Notes under the pieces: model-generated
Databases searched by the model: none
Told to the model about the DNA's origin: nothing
What the model saw: only the letters and a program-made list of their open reading frames with translations
Program-made: the position numbers and the translations under genes
In this document: piece after piece, positions 1 to 10,063 of the stretch
Layout of the letters: every line of letters starts with the position of its first letter
How positions within the stretch are numbered: the first letter of the stretch is position 1
Assembly: GCF_030272615.1 (NCBI RefSeq)
Contig: NC_081408.1
Span: 63,980,614-64,044,613, forward strand
Length of the DNA: 64,000 bases
DNA from: Cryptomeria japonica
Lineage: Eukaryota; Streptophyta; Pinopsida; Cupressales; Cupressaceae
Reading direction: 5' to 3'

Positions 1-1340
1 TGAAGAATTAGAGTTCTCTGATGGTTCCTCACTTTTCTTCCTCCATATCTTATTCATCTCACTTATAGTTTCTTCCACATCTACCTTCTTCTTTCCTTTC
101 TAGTCAACAGACTAATTAACCGGTTGGTTCATTCTAGCTCTACAAAACCTTGCAATACGTCCTAGTTTGTGATAGTGAAAACATGTCATTCTAGATGCTC
201 TCCAAGGTTCAGCATTGCCTCTATTAGTTCTTCTTTGGCAATTCATAGCCACATGACCATAGTTGTGATAGATTGAACATGTCACATTCCATCTATTCTC
301 CATTTCATATGGACTAGATTGATTCACATAAGGTCTTTGCCAAGTAGGGTTCCTCTGGTCATTGTAAGATCTCTGCCATTCACCATTAGATCTCTAATAC
401 ATGTAAGATCTCTAATTGTTCACTCTTGACCTGCACTCAACAACTCTATGCCCATATTTATTGCAATTGAAGCAATATCCATCAGAATTACTAGGCTTAT
501 ATCCTTCATATGCATTAGGTCTATATCCATAAAAAATACCAAATCTACTTCTACAAATGTTTGCAGTATGACCTACCTTATGACAGTTAAAACATATTGG
601 TTTGTAGGTTCTCTTACCAGTGTTCTTCTTGGTCTTTGGTGCAGATTTGGCTTCATGCAAGGTGCCCTTGTACCAGATGGCTCTTGTTTTTCAAATATTG
701 TGTATCCCAAACCATTTGTATCTCCATTATACCTTTGTGTATGTCTTCTCATCAAGAATAGCAGTGCTCTTGTTGAATTTAGCTAATAACTCATTTGCAT
801 TAGCCAACTCCTTCATAAGATCCTCATTCTTCTTTGCGAGACTTTCTCTAAGAGACATAGCCATGTCTAGATTAGCTTATATTTCCTGTTTTTTCTCTTT
901 TCCCTCTCTTTCCTCATGAAGATGTGAATGCAGGGTACCAATCTCCTCATTTTGCTTAAAGATCTCATGATCCTTCTCTCTTATTTTGTCTTCAGCTATC
1001 CTCTTGGCTTCCAACTCTTAGCTCATCCTGATGGTAAGGGCTTCCATCTCTCTCCTCAGATTTGTCTTTTCATCATTCACCATTTTCACCTCATTAGACA
1101 AGGCATCAATGGTTACTTCCTCAAATGAACTATTTTCACTAAGTTCCATCAACTGCTCAACCAACTATCTTCTCTTAGCCAATGAAGCTTTTTACTTGAC
1201 CATTAGTTCACCGAGGGCTTCTTCAAATTTTGTAAGCCTATTTGAAAGCTCTATGCAACTCATTGAACCTTCCCCTATGTTATCCTTAGAGATCCTTCCC
1301 AAATGGTTAAGCCTTAAGGGAATTAGGCTCTAATACTAAC
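1..1340 (-). pseudogene. Ty1/copia gag remnant (zinc knuckles and coiled coil), runs off left edge
   Basis: Read on the minus strand, this is the gag part of a copia polyprotein. The segment near 780-1330 is a broken Glu/Lys/Leu-rich coiled coil. The segment 112-660 carries CCHC zinc knuckles: two good ones (CFNCHKVGHTANIC and CFNCNKYGHRVVEC) and two decayed ones (CSIYHNYGHVAMNC, CFHYHKLGRIARFC). Several in-frame stops interrupt it. The coiled coil starts almost at the primer-binding site, so the usual N-terminal gag core is missing and an internal deletion is likely. Protease, integrase and RT would lie to the left, outside the window. The knuckle spacing resembles that of the copia element at 25061-34371. 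Dead by inspection. Confidence 0.8.
1327..1338 (-). other. Decayed primer-binding site of the left-edge copia element
   Basis: The plus strand reads GCTCTAATACTA. The reverse complement differs by two bases from TGGTATCAGAGC, the initiator-Met tRNA primer site used by the other copia elements here. It lies two bases inside the LTR edge, as expected for a minus-strand element. Confidence 0.7.
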
Positions 1341-2505
1341 TGATAAACTTATAAGGCACTGAGAGGGGGAATGAATTAGTGCAAGCAAACACTTAATAAA
1401 TCTGAGAACTACTTTCACCAACTTGAAAATCAATAAGCACATGCAAAAAATATAACCACATAAGAAAACATCCAATAAAGCATGCAAACCATAACATACA
1501 ATGATTTTTCATGTGGAAACCCAAATGGGAAAAACCACGGTGGGAATTAGTACCCACAAGGGTCTTCTAACTGTAGTATAGAGATCTAAGCGATTAAGGT
1601 TATACAATCATCCTGTTAGGGGCACACCCGGTTAAGAGTGTTTTAGCCCAATTAAGAGCCATACAATTTAATGCCTATTAGGACTCAACCCTATTAGGAG
1701 CTACCCATGTTATTGGGATTTACAAACACAAGCTAATGTGTCACCTTGTTAGAGGATTTCACCTTTAGACCTACTAGGATCCTACCACAACTATTAGGAA
1801 GACAACAAGTTCAAGTAATCTGAAGTTAGCACCTATGTGCCTAATTAGATATGCTTTTTCTCAGTTTCTATCACTGACTAAACATCAAACCCTAACTTCT
1901 CCTTCCATCACATGATCAAATTCTCACTCTTGATACATGAAATCATACAATTTACATCTCGTTAAAAAGAACTTTGTTAAGTCGGTTAAGAACCTTGGAA
2001 CAATTCCCTAGGTTCATTGAATCTAGTCACCTTTTACATTTTACAGCTCATTACACTTTTCTTATGTCAGCAAAATAATTCATAACTTAAAAACATAACA
2101 ATAAGTCTATCGATTACTGATCAGAGTAACTCTGCTATACCAGTTCTTTGTTCTTCTTGACTATTACTGGCAAATCCACCATAACTCGCTCAATACACTA
2201 AATCTACTAATGCGGTTTGGAACATAGGTGCATTTTATTGTCTCCAACACTCTTGTAAGACCACAACATATAACTCTTCTTCAATTGTTCATACCAGTTG
2301 CTTGATCTTCACTCTACTCCTGTTTACCGGTTGACAACAACTTAGAAGTTTTGTTGTCTAACTAATTCCACTACCGGCTAGGCTATACCGATTGGTCTAG
2401 ATGAACTAGATAAATAAAACAAAACATGGTTGCCATCAATGACAACACAAATAAAGCTATCAAAATTCTTATTACAACTCTATCATCATCATCATCAAGC
2501 CAACA
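1341..2505 (-). repeat. 5' LTR of the left-edge copia element
   Basis: The 1165-bp segment starts TGATAAAC next to the primer-binding site and ends GCCAACA, the same terminal bases as the LTRs of the copia element at 56480-63725. It also shares a block at 1503-1544 with those LTRs at 56832-56873 and 62648-62690. The partner LTR is outside the window, so the target duplication (CTCAA at 2506-2510 would be one half) cannot be checked. Confidence 0.75.
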
Positions 2506-2627
2506 CTCAATAATGGTTTCCTTGATGTGCTCACGTTTGCTTTTCCTCATAAGTCAAATGCCACCAAAGAACGGCTATAAAGACTTGTGTAAACTATATT
2601 GGTAGTTCATATAGAGTAGATGGGATG
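2506..2627. other. Short spacer between the left copia LTR and the gypsy element
   Basis: These 122 bp are the target DNA into which both neighbours inserted. No gene is visible. Its continuation on the other side of the gypsy element starts at 15407. Confidence 0.6.
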
Positions 2628-4270
2628 TGTGTAGGGGAAAAAGAGAGACTAGGTTAACATGCCCTAATCCTACCTTTTGACACACATTGTGGAATACGAA
2701 AGAGCCTAGAGGTATCACACAATTGGCTACTTTTTTTTGTGGAAGAGAGAGCCACAGGCTACCTATTAGGATTTCTATTCCTTTGTTGTAATTGAAAGAT
2801 AAAATGATGCAAGTTCAATCCCTAACCCCAAAATGCAAGTTCAATCCCTAACCCCAAAATCCAAGTATGAACTAATAACAAGACTGCAGAATTGAGATTA
2901 AACAATGAAAAGCTGTAAACACAAGGACAAGACAACAATACAGATGCGTACCTAGAGTCAAAATCTGAGTGAAAATGTTCGAGACGGGGGCGCGGGCACC
3001 ACTGTCCTGATACTACCCCGGAAACTGTTGTTTTACAACCTGGAAAGCTGTCGGAAATGTTGAAAATTGTTGTCTGACAGAAGGACCAGGGTGCCCAGCG
3101 CCTCTGTCCTAGGGACCAGGGCACCCAGCACCCCTGTCCTGGTAGGACCAGGGCCCCCCATGCCCCTGTCCTGGTCTTTTGCTTTAAAACTTGGTGTGAA
3201 GTTCTGTCTCAGTCCGCTTCTGTCGGATCTGCAACTTGCGGCGTCGCCCGAAACCTGCACTTATATCTGAAAAGGTATGGTGGGCAGCTATATAGGGTTT
3301 TGCCTTAGTCAAACCCCCGCTTCGGTGATTTCCACCTCCATGAATAGCCAAGTTGTATTGTAAAAGTAATGTGTGTGCAAGATCCTAAAATGCAAGTAAG
3401 AAAACTAGAGCAACCTAGAAAGTAAACTCTAATTGCTTGTAAATGATAATGTAAATGCTCCAAATCAAGATGCAAAGTGATCTAAAGCATGAATACAAAT
3501 GATATAATGAGGCTTATGCAAAAGACATGAAAACAACATGAAATCATACCCAACCCCAAGGGAGAGGTACAAGACAATCTTCAGTCGGTAATCTCCTATT
3601 GCTCTTCAATGCCTTCAAAGCCCTAAATGGATGAATGAAATTGATGAATGCTTAATGGATGGATGTTGAATGTTGTTGAAGTCTTCAAAGATCTGCTCTT
3701 TCGCTGCATAGAAAGTTCCTCAAACCAAAATCTGGATCCTTTCAAATATATGAAACCCTAGGTTGTAATTTCAACTTTTGGCCGACCTAGAGATTGAATC
3801 TCCCACCAATTTCTTGGGGTTAAGCTTTATTTTATGATTGGATCACGCTCCTAAAATTTCAGGAAAAATGTCCGGGACTGTGTGCACTCCGGGCGCCACG
3901 GTCCCAACAACTTTTCACCAAATTTTCAGGGCCGTCAGATATGATGATTTTATAGAGAATCCCGAAGTTACAGGTGATTTCGAGATGTTTTGACCCTTGA
4001 AATCAAGCCCCCAAGTTCAAAATAGGATCTAATTAGGGTTTTTGATTGAATGATGTATTGTAGGAATAAAATGAAAGGGGCACACTATGATGAAAGGGCC
4101 CAACTTTATGATGTGGAAGATGATGAAATAGAACCTTAGACCTAATTAATTTCATTAATTAAGTACTAAAGGGGAAATGCAATGCAAAATGTAATATGCG
4201 CCAAGGCGGGTGCTAAACTAGGTGTGAAATTGTACCACCCTAGCAAGTGCGTACAATTTACGACGCTATG
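2628..4270 (-). repeat. 3' LTR of the gypsy element (left copy)
   Basis: Matches 13774-15406 along its length and starts TGTGTAGGGG like its partner. The inner end reads CGCTATG where the partner has CGCTACA, so the terminal CA has mutated. It differs from its partner by slippage events: a 24-bp unit near 2811-2862 is doubled here, and the GC-rich minisatellite near 3083 has three units against two. The polypurine tract lies just inside at 4271-4285 (minus strand AAAGTGGGGGCTAAA). Confidence 0.92.
3083..3176. repeat. GC-rich minisatellite inside the gypsy LTR
   Basis: Three imperfect units of about 31-33 bp, each built on GGACCAGGGC followed by CCCCTGTCCT, in an otherwise AT-rich LTR. The partner LTR has two units at about 14214-14275. 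Confidence 0.75.
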
Positions 4271-4888
4271 TTTAGCCCCCACTTTAGCGGTCATATGAGT
4301 ACTACATGCATATGCAAGCTAAAGTACATGAAAGTAAACATTATTTGAAAAAGGATATATCCATAAGTCTGTCGAACGAAGCCCCTAGCGGTATCTGCAG
4401 TACACAGTTAGGAACCGCACCCTACAAAACACATGTTAGATCACAAAATCACCTAATGCTTACTAAGGAAAGTGATGAAATTTGTGAGTAGCGATATGCC
4501 CCCCCTGTTTCAGCTTGCTTATTAGGGAGGTGAAACAGGATAACATGTTTACTTACGACAAATTGTGTGAGAGATTATTGATGAGAGATGTTCACTGAAG
4601 AGGCTTCATCAGAGCATGTTTTGGAACATCCCGGGAGTAAGGGAACAAAAATATGATTCCTATGCAATAGACGGTTCAAAAATTTTATTTCCCAAGCTCA
4701 AGTTATGATGAAATGAGTGATAGAGGAAAATTAGGGTTTTGAAAATAAAGGAATGAAAATATATACCTTGAAAGTGACAATTGCATTTGTCACTTTGTTG
4801 ATTTATGAGTATTGTTCATTGCAGTGGAGCCCACATAGCCATCATCATGCCTTCACAATGACCGGAGTGTCCCACGAGGATTGAGATC
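4271..4888 (+). promoter_or_regulatory. Probable promoter region of the antisense plant mobile domain gene
   Basis: This stretch lies between the gypsy polypurine tract and the first predicted exon. It holds a TATA-like AATATATACC at about 4758-4767. Just downstream is a perfect 10-bp inverted repeat, AAAGTGACAA (4771-4780) and TTGTCACTTT (4787-4796), with a 6-bp loop. Two short upstream ATG frames (from about 4804 and 4859) end before the proposed start at 4889. No other gene is seen. Promoter function is inferred from position only. Confidence 0.4.
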
Positions 4889-4927
4889 ATGCGACAGGCC
4901 GTGATCGATGACGAGCCACTGGACGAG

Positions 4928-5264
4928 GTGAGTTGACTGAGCTTTGACTTTGACTTTTTGCATTTCTGTTGACTTTGAGTTTTTGTGATCAAATGCGGCC
5001 CCTGGAATCTGACCCCGGGTCCCACCCAGGGCGCCATGGTCCTTGTGGGGTGCCATGGTCCTCTCAGGGTGCCATGGTCCCTATGGGGCGCCATGGTCCT
5101 CTCAGGGCGCCATGGTCCCTGAAGGGCGCCATGGTCCTCTCAGGGTGCCATGGTCCCAATCAGGACTTGGCGAGGGATGTCAGGGTTAGCATTTGATGTT
5201 CGACAGTTTGCGTAGATGATTTTGATGATTGAGTACTAATTACACTTATGTTTTTGCATCGCAG
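4928..5264 (+). other. Predicted intron 1 of the PMD gene, with a GCCATGGTCC minisatellite
   Basis: The donor is GAG|GTGAGT at 4928 and the acceptor is TTGCATCGCAG|G ending at 5264; joining leaves the frame open in phase 0. Inside, about 5023-5160 is an array of some seven units of about 20 bp built on GGGCGCCATGGTCC, very GC-rich against its surroundings. The intron is on the strand opposite to the retrotransposon's own transcript. Confidence 0.6.
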
Positions 5265-6870
5265 GGTCTCCCATACATGAGAGAGCACACCGCGGGGCAG
5301 ATTCTTCGCAGTCTGCGAGATCATATTCCCCAGCTGACTCAGGCAGAGAGGGATACATTATCAATCGTGGGTTTATGGTATGTGATCCTCATGCCGGCCA
5401 TTCGATTCCATCCTACGATGCTGATGGCACTTATGGAGCGATGGGATCCTGACACATGTACATTCCATCTCCCAGTAGGAGAGATGATGGTTACACTGGA
5501 GGATGTGTACCGCATACTTCGCCTACCTATCAGAGGAGCCACCGTGACATACGCGACCGATCGGTCAGCGGAGGACTATCAGAGGGAGCAGGTATACTAC
5601 ATACGAAGAGTCATGTCATGTGAGACTAGAGGTCGCATCATGGTTAGTTGGCTCTTACATCCTACTGGAGAGGTGCCCCTTGTGAGACATCTTATGATTG
5701 CCATCATTGCACTAGCCGTCTGCCCTAATGGGCGAGGTACGCACATGCATGGGGGTCTCACATGGTGCATCAGGGCTATGGAGGGACATAGGAGAGTATA
5801 TGCTTGGGGCCGGAGTATGCTTGCACATCTCTATCATGACCTCGAGGAGTATGTGTTTGGACAGTGTTGTAGTTTGATGACATGCACACTTTTGCAGGTG
5901 TGGATATTTGAGCACTTCACATGCACTAGGCCTGTCGGCTACTCGATGAGTATGGCTAGCGAGCGACCTAGGGTGTTTGCCTATCCACTTACCAGCGAGT
6001 GGAGATTTGGGGATCTACTATATTGGAGAGTGACATTTGATAGATTGACAGCTGAGGTGACAGTATGGAGACCATATCTGCGGATGCACAGATGGGATGG
6101 AATGGAGAGGCAGCTAGCATGCTTACAGAGGAACTGCCTACTGAGAGGATGATACTCACATATCATAGTCCCATTCTACTTTGATCGAGTACAGAGGCAG
6201 TTTGGGCTAGAGCAGTGTGTTCCAGCCGATGTACCTATCTATACTCGACACTCGCAAGTCCTTCCCAAACCTAGAGCAGTAGCGAAACCTATGATAGATG
6301 ATATCAAGATTATAGATATAAAGGGGTTTGATCAGGATGTGGTCACTAATTACTCTGCAGATCCCGGAGCACAGCGCAAGTATCTCTCATGGTTTGTGAG
6401 GTCATACCCAGGGCCTATCTTTCCACCAGATTACCCGATAGGCCAGCCAGGTCCATGGAGACATGGAGACTGAGATGACGATCAGGGATCCAGATCAGAG
6501 GAGGCAGGAGATCCTGATCCACCCATAGGAGATCAGCCCAGTACTGAGGAGGAGGAGGAAGGAGAGGAGGATGACATAGATAGAGATGATGATGAGGAGA
6601 ACGAGGATGTGGGTGAGGATGCAGATGAGGATGAGGATGATGAGGAGGAGGAGGATAGAGATGATGAGGAGGAGTCAGATGCAGCTCCCCACCATTCAGG
6701 AGATGATACCGTAGCCTTGGATCCTCCCCATATTCCCCAAAAGGGGGAACATGAGGCGATACGGAGACCTATACCCATCGTGCACAGATCATCTGAGCGT
6801 TGGGAGCCTAGTAGTTCCCAGTCACAGATGCTACCATATCACGATCCCTACTGGCATGAGGGAGATCCCG

Positions 6871-6950
6871 GTATAGTAGGTTTATATTGGTTAATTAATG
6901 TTTTGATGATATAGAATGATATTAATACAAAATCTATTCTATTGCTACAG
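6871..6950 (+). other. Predicted intron 2 of the PMD gene
   Basis: An 80-bp AT-rich segment with donor CCCG|GTATAG and acceptor TATTGCTACAG|CT. Splicing is phase 1 and rejoins the acidic-tail frame to the coiled-coil frame exactly (Asp-Pro-Ala-Asn-Val-Gln). Without splicing the frame ends at TAG about 6912. Confidence 0.7.
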
Positions 6951-7419
6951 CTAATGTGCAGGAGTGGCATTCCTTGATTCAGCAAGCAGTGACAGATATT
7001 TCCATGATGGCACAGATCCCCAGTTCCTCACAGGTTGCCTATAGGTCTCAGGGGAATGCGGGTCGGGATGAGGACTTGTTTTCCCCATTTCGAGTACAGG
7101 TGGACATATGGAGGGAGAGAGAGAGAGTTCTATCAAAGAACCTTCAGCGGGCACAGCGTGACCTAGCAGCAGCTCAGGCCGAGGCTACCTTGTATCGCGC
7201 GATCCTTATGGATAGGGATTGTAGGAGTTCCTCTCAGAGTCATTCACGGTCTATATCATGCTATACACCTATGGGTCCACCTTCACGGCCGGATCAGGAG
7301 GGAGCGTCTAGTCGTCACTCTCCAACCACTAGCCCTAGGGATAGGAGATGATCTCATGATGTAGGATAGGTCACATTTTGGATGTATAGTGACTTACTTT
7401 TGTAAATGAAAACATGATC

Positions 7420-7464
<45 letters not shown>
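7420..7464. repeat. (CA)n(TA)n microsatellite
   Basis: About 11 CA repeats are followed by about 12 AT repeats, just 3' of the PMD gene. Confidence 0.95.
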
Positions 7465-7990
7465 GCTTCTCTTTGTCTCAAACATGTTATCTTTAATGCC
7501 TAAAATAATGTATATTTTGATTAAAGTTAATACATTTGGTAGATGTACATGTATGTTCTGAATTTAATTTCCATGTGATTGAGTTCTCAATGCTCCATGA
7601 TTAAATTGATACATGTGTGACTTAATTAAAATAAAATATTTAATCAAGTACTACATTGATGATAGAGAAGAAATATGTGTTAAGCCTAAGAATCATATAA
7701 CTAATGTGATTTAATTTTAAACTTAAACACAACATGATACGATTCTACTTAACACATAAAGACATTGTATAATATGCCAGCATAATGGAAATGTAAATCT
7801 TTTGCAATTTACATAAATGAATTCAAGACAAACTATAAAGTAAAGAAACACGCTTGTCAAGAACAAAGCAAAATAGACTGAACACAATATCATTTAATTC
7901 TATTTGCTCTAACCAAGATATGCTAACATATTACCCAATTTTGAAAAATTGAAAAGAAGATAGATGAAATGAAAGATAAGGAATGAGGAA
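7465..7990. other. AT-rich spacer between the PMD gene and integrase
   Basis: The two genes converge here: PMD on plus ends at 7351 and integrase on minus ends at 7991. No coding sequence or clear signal is visible. A polyadenylation region for the PMD gene would be expected here, but no diagnostic motif stands out. Confidence 0.5.
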
Positions 7991-9520
7991 TTAAGCATAG
8001 TATCGACGCAAGTGCATAGCATTTATAGGTTCTTTAAGAGGCGTACTGTCTACATCCGCTATTTTGTAAGCACCCGATCCATAATCTTCAATAACAATAT
8101 ATGGTCCAAGCCAATTAGGACTAAATTTTCCCTTTTCTTCAGGTAAGGCATTCACATTGCGCTGATTCTCATAGAGAACTAAGTCACCTACTGAGAAGGA
8201 ACATTGAATAACCTTATCATTATAGCTTCGTTGTAGAGTTTTGTGATACGCTTGAATATGCTTAAGAGCATTTATATGGTGTTCATCAAGCGTCTCAAGC
8301 TGTTGAAGTCTTTGTTCTCTATAAGAGTCATTATCTACTATACCTTTGAGAGAAACTCTAAGTGATGGAATCTCTAACTCTAAAGGCATAATAGCATCAG
8401 CACCATAAACAAGATTATAAGGGGTAGTTCCTGTAGCAATTCGTAAACTCATTCGGTAGGCCCAAAGAGCATAGATTAGCTGAGTACTCCAATCCTTACC
8501 ATGCTTATTCATGGTTTTGCGAAGAATTTGTTCAATTATCTTATTGGATGATTCGGCTTGACCATTTGATTGAGGATAGTATGGTGTAGAAAATCGATGT
8601 TTGATATGATATTTCTCAAGGAATTTCTTCACGTCCTTGTTCTTAAATGACGTCCCATTATCTGAGACTATAGTGGAAGGTATCCCAAATCGAGAAATAA
8701 TGTTTTCTAGAAGAAATTGACAAATCACTTCAGCAGTAGTAGAGCGAAGGGGAACAACTTCTACCCACTTTATAAAGTAATTTGTTGCGGTTATAATGAA
8801 AGTGTGTCCTTGAGATGAAGGAGGAGAGATTTTACCGATGAGATCCAACCCCCATGCAAAGAAAGGCCAAGAAGCTACATGAGAACGAAGTTCTTGGGCA
8901 GGAGCATGAATCAGATTATTGTGTTGTTGACATTGATGACATTTCTTAACAAATGAAAAAGAATCCTTCTGCATAGTTTGCCAATAGTATCCCATACGAA
9001 GCAATCTTTGAACCAAGGATTTGCCTCCAAAATGCCCCCCACAGGCACCTAAATGTGCCTCTTCAAGAGCAATAGGGATTTCCGATTTGTTAAGACAGTG
9101 AAAGAGAAGACCATTATAACCCCTTTGGTAAAGAACATTAGAAAGAATGATATATCTAGCAGACAACTTGCAGATTCTAGCCCTAGTGTTCCTATTGGCG
9201 GAATCAGGAAAGGTACCATTGGTCAAGTATCTTAAGATATGTGAATACCATTCATCTAAGTCTATAAAATCACAACATGTCACCAAGCTAGAATCATCTA
9301 CAATAGCTGGAGAAATAAGGTTGTGAATAACAAATTTAAGATCAACCAAAGGGTCCTCTAAAGATACAAGAGAAGCCACACATGCCATTGCATCCGCATG
9401 TCGATTATCTTTTCGAGGAATAGGTTCCATGGTATAAGAATAGAATTTTTGTAACAAAGAGATAGCAAGGTCTTTATATTGTGATAATTTGTCTTGTTTT
9501 GCTTGATACAGTCCTGTTAC
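7991..9520 (-). pseudogene. Gypsy integrase
   Basis: The reading frame is open for 1530 bases. The zinc-binding HHCC motif is present (HLGACGGHFGG, then CHQCQQH). The catalytic core follows with Asp in GLDLIG, Asp in IVSDNGTSF and Glu in NGQAESSNKI. The C-terminal part has GDLVLYENQR and WLGPYIV and ends MHLRRYYA at the stop 7991. This enzyme inserts the cDNA into the host chromosome. It is the best preserved domain of the element, but it is separated from RNase H by a stop at 9521-9523, so the polyprotein is broken. Confidence 0.92.
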
Positions 9521-10063
9521 TTATCTTATAATCAATTGAGAATCTCCATAAATATGTATGTGCTTTATATTCAAAGCCAAGGTTGCTTTTATTCCTACTA
9601 TAAGAGCCTCATACTTAGTAATGTTATTGGTACATAGGAAATTGAGTCGATAAGATAAGGGAATGGATTTCTTTGTAGGAGAAATTAGAACAACACCTGC
9701 CCCCGATCCCGTATGACACTTAGAGCCATCAAAGTATAACTCCCAAGTTTCATCTTTCTCTATAGAAAGAATGAAGTCATCAGGAAAGGACTCAGGGTTA
9801 GGGAAGGAGAAAGGTGAAGGGGCCTCAACTAAGTGATCGGTCAACACTTGCCCTTTAATTTCTCTTTGTGAAACAAATTTAAGGTCAAATTCAGTTAATA
9901 TCATAACCCACTTAGCTAGGCATCCTGATAAATCAGTTTTAGAGAATAGATGCTTCAAAGGATCAAACTTTACCATGATGTGGACTTCTGAATTTAAAAG
10001 ATAATGTCTCAATTTCTGAGTCGCAAACACCAAGGCCAAGCATTGTCTTTCTATTGCAGAATA
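9521..10063 (-). pseudogene. Gypsy RNase H
   Basis: The segment contains the end of the RT connection (LVFATQKLRHYLL) and an RNase H domain with Asp in LYFDGSKCHTGSGAG, Glu in ITKYEALIVG and Asp in IYGDSQLIIR, the usual catalytic set. It degrades RNA in the RNA-DNA hybrid. It is in frame with integrase and RT but bounded by stops at 9521-9523 and 10064-10066. Confidence 0.9.

Larger units (their letters stand above)
4889..7351 (+). pseudogene. Plant mobile domain (PMD/MAIN-like) protein gene carried antisense in the gypsy element
   Basis: Proposed exons are 4889-4927, 5265-6870 and 6951-7351. Exon 2 shows the plant mobile domain (aminotransferase-like, MAIN/MAIL1 family): a W-D-P-D-T segment, then FHLPVGEMMVTLEDVYRILR at about 5461-5520, and later RVQRQFGLEQCVP at about 6190-6230. 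It continues into an acidic run of Glu and Asp (about 6548-6672). Exon 3 encodes a coiled coil (DIWRERERVLSKNLQRAQRD) and a Ser/Arg/Pro-rich tail, ending at TGA 7349-7351. All parts stay in frame across both predicted introns. Two TGA stops (6150-6152, 6471-6473) interrupt exon 2, so this copy would make only the N-terminal domain unless they are read through. Coding exon 1 is short and uncertain; ATG 5277 is an alternative start. Known of the family: cellular PMD proteins act in nuclear gene control and transposon silencing, and PMD genes also occur inside plant transposons. What it does for this element is unknown. Confidence 0.8.

Noticed and set aside
448-1333. Plus-strand open frames over 448-1333
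   Set aside because: They are the complementary strand of the copia gag coiled coil and zinc knuckles; composition is hydrophobic and unlike a real protein.
4816-5196. Open frames on both strands over the GCCATGGTCC array
   Set aside because: They result from the repeat itself lacking stops; the array lies within a predicted intron.
6533-6778. Serine-rich minus-strand frame opposite the acidic tail
   Set aside because: Poly-Ser is the reverse reading of the Glu/Asp codons of the PMD gene.
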